Assembly: GCF_029784155.1 (NCBI RefSeq) | Contig: NC_073693.1 | Span: 234,860,447 to 234,924,446 of the forward strand | Direction of reading: 5' to 3' | DNA length: 64,000 bases | From: Uranotaenia lowii | Lineage: Eukaryota > Arthropoda > Insecta > Diptera > Culicidae | In this document: one piece after another, positions 12,555-24,418 of the stretch | Numbering within the stretch: position 1 is the stretch's first letter | Layout of the letters: every line of letters begins with the position of its first letter | Notes under the pieces: model-generated | The model's database searches: none | Told to the model about the DNA's origin: nothing | What the model saw: the letters and a program-made list of their open reading frames with translations, nothing else | Position numbers and translations under genes: made by a program

Positions 12555-12945
12555 ATGATATTATTTGTCCCACTTACAAAACTTCAAACGCTTCAGAATA
12601 GATGCTTGAAAAACATCTTCAAGCTCCTCTTGTTATTCCCTACTCTTTCAGAACGCATAACGTTCTTTCAATATCTAAACTCTGTGATTTGCAAACTGTT
12701 ATATATGTCTATGATAATCTACACTCAATTGGAAATATTCAAAACCTCCATTTCACTACGGGGTTGCGAACTCATAACACTCGCCAGTCAGATTTCTTGC
12801 AACGAAGCCGATCCACAACATCATAACCTACTAAATATAACACCTTACCGACTGAAATTAAAAACATAACCAATCGTGTCATGTTCAAAACCAAAGTGAT
12901 ACAGCTTTTGAAAGGTAAATTTGAACCATTAAAACGATCGATCAT
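12555..12945 (+). pseudogene. Non-LTR retrotransposon ORF2, C-terminal fragment
   Basis: Frames give KLQTLQNRCLKNIFKL (12576-12623), then after a frameshift LCDLQTVIYVYDNLHSIGNI (12674-12733) and THNTRQSDFLQRSRSTT, and finally NRVMFKTKVIQLLKGKF (12870-12920). This order (LQ.RCLK, DLQ..IYVYDN, THNTRQ.DFLQR, NRVMFK.K) is the end of ORF2 in jockey/CR1/L2-like elements, downstream of the RT. The RT core is missing, so the fragment is 5'-truncated. It is not a gene for a host protein. Confidence 0.6.
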
Positions 12946-12950
12946 CAACC

Positions 12951-14090
12951 AGTCTTTGTGTTGTTTACTTTTTGTACTTTATAGCGTTAATGTCTTATAT
13001 TATTATTCTTAAAAAAAAATGTAGTTTTTTTTATCTTATTAAATTAGTGAACATAACATAGTAAAATTAGGAATAAATTAATAGTGTTATAGTAAATATC
13101 GAATAATGAATCTCTTCAAAGGAAATTATTTTCCATTGAGATTCATATTGTAGTCAAATTAGTTAAATAATACATTTCCTCGCACGACATTATAAATATT
13201 TGGGTTCTCAGCATGATTAAAATTTGCTCGCGTCTACTTTTATTATCATTTTGCTGCCAGACAAACTGAGAACAGTAGCGTCCATTACCAGGGGGCTCAA
13301 TTGGGCCTTTTGGTGTGGGGGAGTGTGGTGGGCGGCTACAAAAAAACCCAAAGTCCCAAATTCCAAACAGAGACGAAATCGATTTTAAAATCAAATTTAA
13401 AGTAGTCTAATAAATTTCTACAACCATGTTTTATGTTCATAGGACTACAGTACTGGTTTTAAAAATATGAAATATGTCACATTCCCCTTAACAGAAAAAG
13501 CAATCGAAAAATATTGGAAAACAATTATCAATCTTACCCCGGATTACGGTAATTCGTTTTGTCTTGTACGACCAAAGGGCGTAACTTCTAAACCAAACCA
13601 AAATCGGCCGATCCATCGGGCGAAACATCCAGGCGCAATGGGTATCGAAAACAGAGAAAAACTCAAAAATATTAGAGTTTTAGTGTAAAGAGCTTAAATT
13701 CTTGATAACCAACGAGCAATAAGTGAAAAAAAGCACATTTCTTGATTTTCTTGAAAAAAAATCTTTTTTTAACTAATATTTCATTAAATGTTTCGAAATT
13801 TCAAACGTGTTTTCCCAATTTGAACAAACTGCTAAATAGTAAAGCCCTACGTTACGTGAGAGGTCTCCTCTGGGACAACTCATAAATAAAATCAATTTAG
13901 AGGAGCCTTCCAAAGGGCAATTCTAGCACTGAACTATCCACGTTTACAAAATTGCTATTTTCTAATCTTACTTCAAACTATCAACTTACTTCGATCAGAA
14001 GGAGAACGGCCATGATGTCCCACGCAAGATCAAGCTCTTATAGCTGTAAGCTAGGTATGTATGTATTTAAAAACAGCTATTATAGAAAAA
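12951..14090. other. No recognisable gene
   Basis: Unassigned. Short open frames at 13143-13394 (-) and 13467-13688 (+) show no family signature. Confidence 0.45.
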
Positions 14091-14091
14091 C

Positions 14092-14500
14092 ATGCTTGAA
14101 GCGCCAACAGTAAGTCGCATAAATGGCGTCAACTCGGAAGCGCCCTCGCTGGCTGAAATAGAAGCGGCAATCAAAAACATGAAATCCAACAAAGCACCTG
14201 GGATCGATTGCATCCCTGTTGAAATGCTGAAAGCCGACCCTGCCCTGTCAGCACAAATGTTGCACCGTCTTTTCGCTGACATCTGGGATACTGCAACATT
14301 CCCGGCCGACTGGATGCAGGGTATCCTCGTAAAGGTCCCGAAGAAAGGAGACCTGACAGAGTGCGGTAACTGGCGAGGCATAACGTTGATCTGTACAACC
14401 CTCAAAGTACTCTGCAAAGTTATTCTGAACAGGATCCAGGAGAAAATAGACGCTACACTCCGACGGCAACAAGCTGGATTCCGATCCGGACGATCATGTG
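14092..14500 (+). pseudogene. Non-LTR reverse transcriptase fragment entering assembly gap
   Basis: An open frame of 136 codons before the gap carries reverse transcriptase fingers motifs: NKAPGIDCIPVEMLKADPAL, then FPADWMQGILVKVPKKGD, CGNWRGITLICTTLKVLCK, ILNRIQEKI and QQAGFRSGRSC. The same family is found inverted at 18095-19510, where the C-terminal part survives. Homology begins at about 14093, so the copy is 5'-truncated in the middle of the protein. The ATG there is fortuitous. Clade not assigned. The rest of the RT would lie in, or be lost at, the N run. Confidence 0.75.
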
Positions 14501-15000
14501 NNNNNNNNNNNNNNNNNNNNNNNNNNNNNNNNNNNNNNNNNNNNNNNNNNNNNNNNNNNNNNNNNNNNNNNNNNNNNNNNNNNNNNNNNNNNNNNNNNNN
14601 NNNNNNNNNNNNNNNNNNNNNNNNNNNNNNNNNNNNNNNNNNNNNNNNNNNNNNNNNNNNNNNNNNNNNNNNNNNNNNNNNNNNNNNNNNNNNNNNNNNN
14701 NNNNNNNNNNNNNNNNNNNNNNNNNNNNNNNNNNNNNNNNNNNNNNNNNNNNNNNNNNNNNNNNNNNNNNNNNNNNNNNNNNNNNNNNNNNNNNNNNNNN
14801 NNNNNNNNNNNNNNNNNNNNNNNNNNNNNNNNNNNNNNNNNNNNNNNNNNNNNNNNNNNNNNNNNNNNNNNNNNNNNNNNNNNNNNNNNNNNNNNNNNNN
14901 NNNNNNNNNNNNNNNNNNNNNNNNNNNNNNNNNNNNNNNNNNNNNNNNNNNNNNNNNNNNNNNNNNNNNNNNNNNNNNNNNNNNNNNNNNNNNNNNNNNN
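14501..15000. other. Assembly gap (500 N)
   Basis: Exactly 500 undetermined bases, possibly a fixed-size placeholder. Long open frames reported across it on either strand are meaningless. Confidence 0.99.
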
Positions 15001-18000
15001 GGGTTAAAGGATTTAAATAGGTGGTATTTGAGGGCAGGTAAAAGGAAAAACTTTTGAATCAAATTTTTTTAAATGTTCACTCGTTTATCATTTTTTTACG
15101 CCAGTTAATGCAAAGTATCTCTTTAGGTAGATGTTTTTTTGTCCGAAATAGTTTTTCATCTTTTATACATTAATACTCAAAAGATTAATTGATTTGTTGA
15201 CTTATTTGACTTATCGGAAATTTCAATTTTTCACAACTTTTTCATCTCTTTTATATTCAAAGAAGGCTTATGCTTCAGACATAAATTCAAGTGAAGACAA
15301 TTCAAAAAGACGCTTATTCCTATGATTCCAGTCAAAATCGAGATCGAATGACTTCTGAAATCCATATTTAACGAAAACTTAAATACCTGATCGGGTTCAA
15401 AATGGATGAAATCTGTATGATGCCAAATTTATGATCTTTAAGTCTTTGGCCAGACTAACACTTCAAAGAGGTAGCGTTCTTCAGTTAGCGGAACTAAAAA
15501 TTAGCGGAACTTTCTTATCCGCTAGCTGAAGAAAAATTTAGCGAGAAAATAAATTCGCTAACTAAAAGTTAGCGGACTAATTAGCGATTAGCGGATTAGC
15601 GTTTTTGTGCCGGACACTGGACATGTGAAAGTTGAACTATGGTGAAAACCGTTTACACTTGCCCCGGTGTACCTTACATATTTTTAACTTCTGGCTGAGG
15701 GTTTTATTCTTAGAATTTTAAATGTTTCTATAGGAATGAGCTCATTATTGATTACTGGGTTGCAAAAAATCTATCCTAACTATGCCAACCGCTGCCTGTC
15801 CCCTTATCCATTGTTGCACGGAATAACTTAAATTGTTAATATTTCAGCTGTTTTTCAACTTTTTCCCAAAAATAATACTGGATCATGTTGATTAGAATGT
15901 TCACTAAAATTTGACTTTTAACGATAATTTCTGCTGTAAATTATGCGTCTAACGACAGTATTAATTTTTCTTGCTTTTTCGCACGATGTTTGTGCTAATT
16001 GTTAAACAAAACCTTAAGATTCTTTCTACGGCAAAAAAGGTTTTACGTCAGAACGAAACGTTTGTTGGATAATTTTAACACTATGATTTTAGAAAAAAAA
16101 AATTACGATGCATCTATAACCAGAGAAAATATCGAATCGTGCAACAATTGATCCGCTCAATCTCTTCTTGCCCCATTGTTGTATATACATAAGTCCGCTA
16201 AGATTTGTACGAAAATTTCATATTTATTAATTTGTATACCTCCAACAATTTTGTTTGGTTGTTTTTACTACCAGAAATACTAGTAAAATTTTTTGGAAGC
16301 AATTGATTAAGTCCTGAATTAGCGCAACGTGTTTTGATTTGTTAGAGAAATGGAAATTTTCATTCAAAAATCACCAGATTGCTATATTAGTGGATATTTA
16401 CGTTCGACTATTTATTTTAGTTATTTATTTGCTCAAATTAACTGTTTTCCACTCAAAATTTTCATATCTTATGCACTGAATGTTGATATTCAATATTTCA
16501 ACCTTTATTCAAAGACACTTCATATTTCCAGAAATATATTTTTTTAGTCACCTAAACTGCTTTGGCTTTGAGGGGCTAGTTTTTATCAGATTTATTTTAA
16601 AATCCTTCTTCCCGTCCATTCACTCAACATTTTATGCAAAGAATTAAAAGATTTTTCAAGTCAACAGCGTACCCCTTGCTTTTGATAATAATATTGTTAA
16701 AATATAGTACAGTAGGAAAACTTCGACCCGAAATCTCAAAATACTCGAAGTCGAAGGTTGGAGAACCCGAAATATAACTAATCATGTGCTTTTTTCCCAG
16801 AAATTCAAACCTACCGTCGAGCTTTACCGGAGCCATTTGAGTGAATTTACAGTCATAACATCGTGAAACTTAATTTGATCAAAACAGTTTTTTATCCGGA
16901 AAATTGTTGGGAAAGATGTCAATGTAAGATGAATGTTTCTTGAAGATTATTGAAATACTACAGAGGTTGCGTTCATTACAAGTAATCCCACTTTCATGAA
17001 AAAGATATTCAAAATTAATTTATTTTTCAAAGTATGTATTCAATAAATCTGACGAACGGACTCGGTAGGCTATGATCGTTCAAAGCTAACGCGTTTTTTT
17101 TTCTCTCAGCGAAAAATTTGAATATCTCCAAAATGGAAACTATTCCTTTAATTTTATAAAGTGCTGAGGATAGTTTTACAGTGATAAAGTGATTGTTGTT
17201 TGGAATAGACCATCACCATGGTTTACTTCCCCCTGAAATTGGAGAAGCAACATTGGAAAAAATCAGACAACATTAGGCACGACATAAAATATGCCTGTGC
17301 AACCATTGGGCACAGACAAGCTGTTTTAAATGTTTTTTTTTTCAAATTTTAATGTCACTTTTTTCGAACACTTGAGCTTTTGGATCTTGTTGACAAATCC
17401 TGTATGAGTGCAATCGACAAAAAAAATCGAGTTGATATGACTAAAATACAGCATAAAAACTAAAATCATGTACTTAGCTGTACCTATCTATAACGTACTG
17501 AAAAAGGCGTTATTTTGGATATTTTGTAGTACATTTTGTAGTATATCTCCTTTTTTAGTTGAAATAGGTTCACTAAAAGTGTATCGCAGGCGATTCACAG
17601 CACATCTTGCATAGTACGATGTCCTTCAGTCTACAGATTGTCTACAGATTGGTGAGCTCGTTCCTTTTTTTCTCTTTTTTTATAAGATTATATGATTTAG
17701 CAATTGTATTTTATTTCTTCATCAATCCTATCTGAGAAGTAGGATTTCCTATAAAACAATCTTTCACCTTCCTATCTGAAAACAGCATCCTGGGTCGTAT
17801 GAGTTCTCTGCACCTAAAAAGTTTCTTTAGCTGTTTCAGATTATCCCCACAATGATTACATTAAATTGTCACGGTGTGCATTGTAGTACTACACTGATCT
17901 TCAACGGCAACACTTGAAATGAGTTTTGAATCCAGATACTCGATTTGACATCTTGTGTTGTTCTTGATAGTTAGATGTACCGCATGTATCAGCCAATGCA

Positions 18001-18090
18001 AGATGTGTGTAGTCACCCAATGCTGTGCTATGCTATGCTATATCTTCTTTCTTAGTTGAAATATGTATTTGACATGTTCCACAAAAGTGT
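15001..18090. other. No recognisable gene
   Basis: Unassigned AT-rich DNA. It contains the TTAGCGGA cluster described separately and a loose direct repeat (about 17530-17590 and 18038-18100, sharing TTAGTTGAAATA and AAAAGTGT). No coding family is recognised. Confidence 0.45.
15485..15601. repeat. Cluster of TTAGCGGA words in both orientations
   Basis: Within 117 bp the words TTAGCGGA, TTAGCG and their complements (TCCGCTA, TTCGCTAA) occur about nine times, separated by A/T-rich linkers of irregular length. It is neither a strict tandem array nor a clean hairpin. Function unknown. Confidence 0.6.
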
Positions 18091-18094
18091 GTTT

Positions 18095-19510
18095 CGATCA
18101 TTTAAACAACTTTGTCAAATATACGTTTGAATTGAAGATTCCAATTGCGCCAGATGTTGCGGAGACTCGCAAATACAAATCGAGCTTTTCTGATCCGGTT
18201 ATCGATGTCTTTCTTGGTACCACCATAAGGCGTTATCTGGCTACCAAGATACTGGAAGCTCTCCACTTTCTCAACTTCTACCCATCTACCCATCTAGCCT
18301 ATGTACCATGAAATTGGAAGGATTTTCTGTGTTGACTGTTCATCGACTTGGGCTTTCCGACATTGACTTTGAGACCTGCTGCCTTGAAGCTTTAGGTGAG
18401 GTCGTCGAATTTGCTCTATATATCCGGTTGTGTTTGGGCGAGCAAAACAATATCGTCAGCCAGATCAAGGTCGTTCAGTCGTTCCATTGTTAATAGATTC
18501 CATGGCAATCCTCGGTTCGGTGCACAATCTTCGATCCACTCAGAATCTCATCCATTACGATTAGAAAAAGTAGCGGTGATAAGATACATCCCTGTCTCAC
18601 TCCAGCAGTTACCGGGACTGGATCGGACAAGACACGGTCGTGCAGGACCTTGCATGAAAATGTCTCGTATTAAGCTTTGATGAGATGGACTAGTTTCTCT
18701 GGGACTTCTCGTCGTCTAAGAGCAGCCCAGATATTTTCGTGGTTCAGTCGGTCGAATGCTTTTTCGAAATCAACGAACACCAGCAGAAGAGAGTGATTTG
18801 TTCCAGTATTATTCGTAGCGTTGTGATGTGTTCTACACATGATCGTCCGGATCGGTATTCAGATTGTTGCCGTCGGAGTATAGTGTCGATTTTCTCCTGG
18901 ATCCTTTTCAGGATTACTTTGCAGAGTACTTTGAGGGTTGTACAGATCAACGTCATGCTTCGCCAAAACTCCTTTCTTTGGGACTTTTGCAAGGATACCC
19001 TGCATCCAGTCGGCCGGGAATGTTGCAGGATTCCAAATGTCAGCAGAAAGACGGTGCAACATTTGTGCTGACAAGGCAGGGTCGGCTTTCAGCATTTCAG
19101 CAGGAATGCAATCGATCCCAGGCGCTTTGTTGGATTTCATGTCTTCGATTGCCGCTTCTATTTCAGCAAGCGAAGGTGCTTTCGAGTTGACGCCATTTAT
19201 ACGACTTACTGTTGGTGCTTCGAGCTGCGGGTTCTGTTGGCCTTCACTATTCGTGACTCGGAAGAGTTGTTCGAAGTGCTCAGTCCATCGTTTGAGCTGA
19301 TCTGTTCGATCGATCAACAGCTGAGCAGGGAGTTTGTTCAGGCTCTCTTGTCTCGTCTAAAAGTTCTGCCTTTTCAGCTCCGCATAACGTAAGCGGGCGG
19401 CTGCTTTGGCTGACCCGGTACATGCCTGCTCAATTCCGACTTTCGCCTTTCTCCGATCATCGACCATCCTCCAAGTTTCATCCGACATCCATTCACTTCA
19501 CCTTCCACAA
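18095..19510 (-). pseudogene. Non-LTR ORF2 (same family as 14092-14500), minus strand
   Basis: Read from right to left. 19500-19330: a degenerate pre-RT stretch (SDETWRMVDDRRKAK). 19317-18990: WTEHFEQLFRV, NKAPGIDCIPAEMLKADPAL, FPADWMQGILAKVPKKG. Then a frameshift and 18960-18800: TLICTTLKVLCKVILKRIQ, RSGRSCVEHITTLRIILEQI. 18450-18425: motif C as LADDIVLLAQ. 18290-18105: VEKVESFQYLGSQITPYGG, IRKARFVFASLRNIW. The order is complete for RT plus thumb, but it has at least two frameshifts and stops. Plus-strand frames over the same span are shadows. Confidence 0.75.
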
Positions 19511-21565
19511 TTCTTACCGAGAATATCATGGCTCGTCGTGATAAAGGCATTTTTGATTCCACACTACTAGTTTTCGACTGTTCCGTCTGTTGGCAATTCC
19601 GGCAATTGTCGTCAATTCAGTCAAAGACCGTCAGATGATAATTTGGCAAGGGGCCATCTTGCAGGACTGATAACAATTTCAGCCCCAAGGTGATTTTTGG
19701 ACAACTTTTATAATGGTACCTACAAGAAGTATTTAAATCTACATTGCTAATATTATAGCCACTCTCTACTAGCGAATATTATTTAATTTCAGAGAATTTA
19801 TTTAGCAGAAATGATTAGAAAAACTAAATCTTAAACCTGAATGACATGTTTCCCAGATCCAAACAGTTCAGGTGCGATAATCCTTCCGATTGAGGATTGT
19901 GTAACAACCATAATAGCATAATATAGGGAATATGTTCCCCTCGTTGCCATTGCAAATAAAAGTTAAGCTCTTTGCCAAGCACACGTATCGTTGATTTTCG
20001 CCCCTCACTCTAGGTTTTCACTACCCCGATACTACAAGAGCGCTAAAATACTTTCTCGTAGGATTCGCATTCCTTAAAGTAGGTATCAACACCCCCACGC
20101 CCGCCGTACAGCTCAAGCGGATAGCTCAAGTCAGCCAGTCAGCCAGCCCAGCACCCAATAGAAACAACATAAAGCAGTGATTTTATGATGTATGTTTATT
20201 AAATTTTATACCACCATCCAATGGAACAATAAATGAGAGCCCCTGCACATTCTGATTTCTACTCCGCTGTTGTTATGGAGAATGGCTGATGCTGGAAACC
20301 ATTTGTCCAGGCGGCGCGGGGGAGATTTGGCTGGCTGATAGAATGAAGTTATTGAGGAATAGCGAAGCGGGGATGCGGGTAGCTTGGTCCAAGCTCTGGG
20401 TTCTGGGATACTGGAACCTTGGATCCAAGAAGCACATACCTATAGCGTCTCAACGAGAGCACCGGAATATGGTTTCTTGTTTCCTGCACGCGTGGCAACA
20501 ATAAGCTCTCTTTTTTTGGGTATGGCTTTCGGACGATCCTCATAAATACTGCTGTTTTTCAATTTTGGCTTCATAATTTTCACACCTCATCGTCTTTGGC
20601 CGTCGAAGTTACCGCCGTCTCCATTCTCGTTCTTTCCTCCGGTTGCCTTCAGCAGCCAAATCCCTTTGAGGAAAATGTTTCATTTTTTTTAACGTTCTTC
20701 TACTCGGCCAGCATCGTGCTTTTCTGGTACCGGCAGGGATGATATAAACTTGCAGCGAGTTTATTTCTCCATATTGGCTCAATGGTCATCGTATTTTTTC
20801 ACCTTCGCTCGGTCGTAAAGTTGCCAACTTTAGTAGGTTTATGTCGAGTGATTCGAAATTGAAGGGTCTTGGGGCCAACCCAATGGCAGTTTCGAATTGA
20901 AGCTGGAAAAGGTGGTTTTCACGATCAAAACTGTTTGCGCAGAATTTCGTAAGTTTCTATTAACATTTTGAAAATAATTTTTGTGACAAAATTGATTGAC
21001 AGGACCAACAAATGCATCAACGTCATGAAGTGTGGGTACTTTAAAATTGATATGAATACTTTAATTTATATGTAGCTCAGGGCCTTATAACTGCTTACTG
21101 CTAAATTATTCGGTTGTTTAAACTTTAAGATTATTGTAATGCATATTAATTTTAGGCAGTGGGAAATTTCTGACTAACTTTTGAAGATCATTTGGTTTCA
21201 TCGAAGGTTTCAGACAAGACGGCATCCATTAATTACGTAACGCAAAAATTAACTTTTTTGACCTCCTCCCCTGTATGTCACAAATCGTAGCGCTGTGACG
21301 TACTCTCTCCCCTCTCTTGTCATATTTTTGAATTTTGATTTTTGAAGGTTAAAAAACGAGTTAATAAAAGTTTTTTTTTAATCATTCTTTAAATTACATA
21401 CAACAGAATAAACAGAGTTAATATCTGTCCAGCTCGCTGTTTAGAACTCAATAACGATAACTCTCTATTAAACCTTATTGATTGTCTTATTCCGAGTACC
21501 TCTGTGCTTGTTAGCTGATGGTCTTCGTTTGATTTATTTTCATCAAGGAGCATAACTTGCAATGT
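19511..21565. other. No recognisable gene; possible solo element end
   Basis: Unassigned, with a moderately GC-rich island at 20080-20170 (AGCCAGTCAGCCAGCC) and 20270-20500. TTACGTAACGCAAAAATTAAC (21233-21253) resembles the ends of small mosquito transposons, but no partner end is seen. No exon is supported. Confidence 0.4.
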
Positions 21566-21698
21566 AAAATAAAGGGTGATACGGTCAAAATTTGGTCAAG
21601 GGAAAACGCGTGGAGATCGGTGAAATCGTTTATTTAAAAAATCAAATTAAATGTATTTTTCAAGTTCAATTAGTATAAAATTCAGGAAAAATATTCTG

Positions 21699-23475
21699 TT
21701 ATGCTTCCGCTTTTCCAAATCCGAACTGCCGGGCCTTACGCTTAACCCCTGCCATCAGATTTTGTACAGCCACCTTGTCCACCTTCTTCGCCGCAGAAAG
21801 CCAGTTTTTGGTCTTCTTTAGATTCCGCTTGTCAATAGCCCAGTATTTCTCAATTGGGCGGAGCTCTGGCGTGTTGGGAGGGTTCTTGTCCTTGGGAACC
21901 ACCTGCACGTTGTTGGCGGCGTACCACTCCATGGCCATTTTACCGAAAAGGCAAGATGCCGAATCCGGCAAAAACAGTACGGAACAACCGTGTTTCTTCA
22001 GCAAAGGCAGCAGACGATTATTCACACACTCTTTCACGTAAATTTCTTGGTGAAGCTATGAAAATGCTGCTTTTCAAGCCACAGGTACAGATGGCTTGCC
22101 AAACCAGATATTTATTCGCGAACTTTGACTTTGACAGACATGTGCTTGAAAATATCTGCTACCTTTCCCATTCCTTTTGCCGTATAAAACTCCTGTCCCG
22201 GAAGCTGCTTGTAGTCGGCTTTGACGGAGGTTTCGTCGTCCATTACCACGCAGTCAAACTTCGTCAGCATCGTCGTGTACAGTAGACTGAGTCGATTTGG
22301 GGTCATTTTCGAATTTCTCAAACCCTGGGGTCTCAAAAGCTTCGTTTTGGTCCAAAACTCATCCATGATTTTTTGCAGAATTTTTAAGTAACGTTTACAT
22401 GAGTAAATTTGGACTTTTAGGTTTGTATGGGAAAATTGAATATTTTGTACTGAAAAATCAACATCATTTTTGTTTCTTCTGTGAAACCGAGCCAGCTGGT
22501 GGTTTTTGTGCCAATTTATAAAATTCCTAAAGGAAATTTTTCGCTGAACAACTTTGTCGAAGACTGTAAATTCGTATCTTATTAGACAAAAAAGTTATTA
22601 GCTGTTCAACAGAGGTATGTCTTTTGGCATTGATAAACAATAAATTCAATAGACACCACTGTTGTGTGCCTTGCGAGGTATTGCATGACTACTTTTCATG
22701 CAATACTTCGCGGGGCACAAGCAGTGGTGTCAATTGAATTTATTGTTTATCAATGCCAAAAGACATACCTCTGTTGAACAGCTAATAACTGGTTTGTCTA
22801 ATAAGATACGAATTTACGGTCTTCGACAAAGTTGTTCTACGTAAAATTTCCTTTAGGAATTTTATAAATTGGCACAAAAACCACCAGCTGGCTCGGTTGC
22901 ACAGAAGAAACAAAAATGATGTTGATTTTTCAGTGCAAAATATTCAATTTTCCCATACAAACCTAAAAGTCCAAATTTACTCATGCAAACGTTACTTAAA
23001 AATTCTGCAAAAAATCATGGATGAGTTTTGGACCAAAACGAAGCTTTTGAGACCCCAGGGTTTGAGAAATTCGAAAATGACCCCAAATCGACTCAGTCTA
23101 GTGTACAGCCTCCGGGATCGCGCTTTGGCCTTTGTATTTTGTTTAGCATCGCGATTTGGAGTCACTACCTTCTTGTAAGTCGATAGTCCGGCTCGTTTTT
23201 TGGCTCGATGCACGGTTGTAGACGATACACTCAGCTTATTTGCGGCATCTCGGAGAGAGAGGTTAGGGTTTCGCTTAAAACTACCGGCAACTCTCTTTGT
23301 CATCTCAGCGGCTTCCGGTTTTCGATTTCCCCCCGATCCAGACTTCCTGGCTGTCGAAAAACGTTCATCAATCACTTTAATTACATTTGTGATGGTTGAT
23401 TTAGCAACTTTTAACGATTTTGCCAGCTTTGCGTGCAAGCTTTCGCCAGCTTTCGCGATGCGCGAGCAAAATTTT
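21699..23475 (-). pseudogene. DD37E mariner transposase, interrupted
   Basis: Cut-and-paste transposase in pieces. N-terminal helix-turn-helix part (23450-23110): LAKSLKVAKSTITNVIKV, then SLRDAANKLSVSSTTVHRAK. Then the palindrome insertion. Catalytic core (22282-22110): MLTKFDCVVMDDETSVKADY with the first Asp. After a frameshift (22037-21699): second Asp in LFLPDSASC and the Glu in TPELRPIEKYW. I count 37 residues between the second Asp and the Glu, hence DD37E. The family consensus at the second Asp reads PDLAS; here it is PDSAS. Besides the insertion there are a stop at about 23470, a frameshift near 22060-22110 and a missing N terminus, so it is inactive. Confidence 0.8.
22283..23100. mobile_element. 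818-bp near-perfect palindromic element with 8-bp TSD
   Basis: Begins TAGACTGAGTCGATTTGGGG and ends with its exact complement CCCCAAATCGACTCAGTCTA. The two arms of about 405 bp meet at TTGCATGA (22681-22688) and TCATGCAA (22696-22703) with a 7-base loop. It is flanked by the direct repeat GTGTACAG (22275-22282 and 23101-23108), which encodes the LYT of the host transposase twice, proving insertion. An 8-bp target duplication points to a hAT-like (or P-like) transposase acting in trans. No coding capacity of its own. Confidence 0.9.
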
Positions 23476-23479
23476 TATA

Positions 23480-24417
23480 CGCTTTATACTTCATTTAGTA
23501 ATATTCGTCGAAACTTTTAAACTTTGCATGTTAAAATCTTGGGGGTCTTATATGTATACGGTTTTCAAAACAGTTATTTCATAGATATTCAATACAGATT
23601 TTAAAAAGTCCCTCTCAGAATTTTTATGAAAGAAAAGATACAAACCAGAGGGATCTAAGTAACCATCGATTGTTCGAAGATGTATTTTACAGTCGTTCCC
23701 GAAAATGTTCTACATCATCATGAAGATAAAGAAAAAAAATCTAAATCATAATTTGAAGCTTTTGTTGAGGTTCAGTGAAAATTTTGAAACATTAACTGAG
23801 AAGAACTGGAAAAGGGGAATGGTGTCAAAGATTGGATTACCCGTGGAACAAGCGTCAAACTGTGAAAGTTTCGAGTAAGAGCAATCCATTTTTTGTATTT
23901 TTTTTAAAGATTTCAACTTTGCAATTTGAACATTATCACTTCAAACCCGAATTCTATAGAATCATATGAAGCGTTTGGCAAGGAACTCCCCGCTTCATTC
24001 TTCTCCATCTTGTTCCTGTATCTCTTGAGTTGCACATCACATGGCTGGCCTGGCCGTAGTAGTATCTGCAATGCATGTTCTTTGTATCATATATCTACTA
24101 TGTTAAAACGAAAAGTGAGAAATGCAAGTTTATCATTTTCCAGGATGCCTGCAAGTTTTGTCCATGTTGGTGTTAGAAGAAGAAAAAGAAGAACAAGAGC
24201 AAAAGATACAAACTAATTAGAATCATGTTGAAGCTTACAATTTTTTTTTTGCATTTTCTGGTAAAAATGCGTGACATCAACATAGCAAAGATAAAAGTGA
24301 AAAAATCGTTAAGTAACGCTGGGCATACTTCTCTCCCTCTGCTATGTCAAAGTTTTTAACGCTCGAGCTTATTGCATATTTTAAGGCAAAGCTCTAAAAT
24401 TTCATCTTCAAATTAAA
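23480..24417. other. No recognisable gene
   Basis: Unassigned AT-rich DNA. The open frame at 23926-24216 has no family signature. Confidence 0.45.
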
Positions 24418-24418
24418 G

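Larger units (their letters stand above)
21571..23475 (-). mobile_element. Tc1/mariner DD37E-type transposon, 5' end lost
   Basis: The right terminus in element orientation is visible at 21571 (AAAGGGTGATACGGTCAAAA), the type of end carried by mosquito DD37E elements. The opposite terminus is not found beyond 23475, so the copy is truncated at the transposase N terminus. An 818-bp palindromic element interrupts the transposase at 22283-23100. Classification rests on the transposase spacing described in the next entry. Confidence 0.75.

Noticed and set aside
14067..15062. Long open frames across the N run on both strands
   Set aside because: Undetermined bases cannot contain stops. Only 14092-14500 has real RT homology.
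18063..19300. Several plus-strand open frames of 60-120 codons
   Set aside because: Shadows opposite the minus-strand RT remnant.
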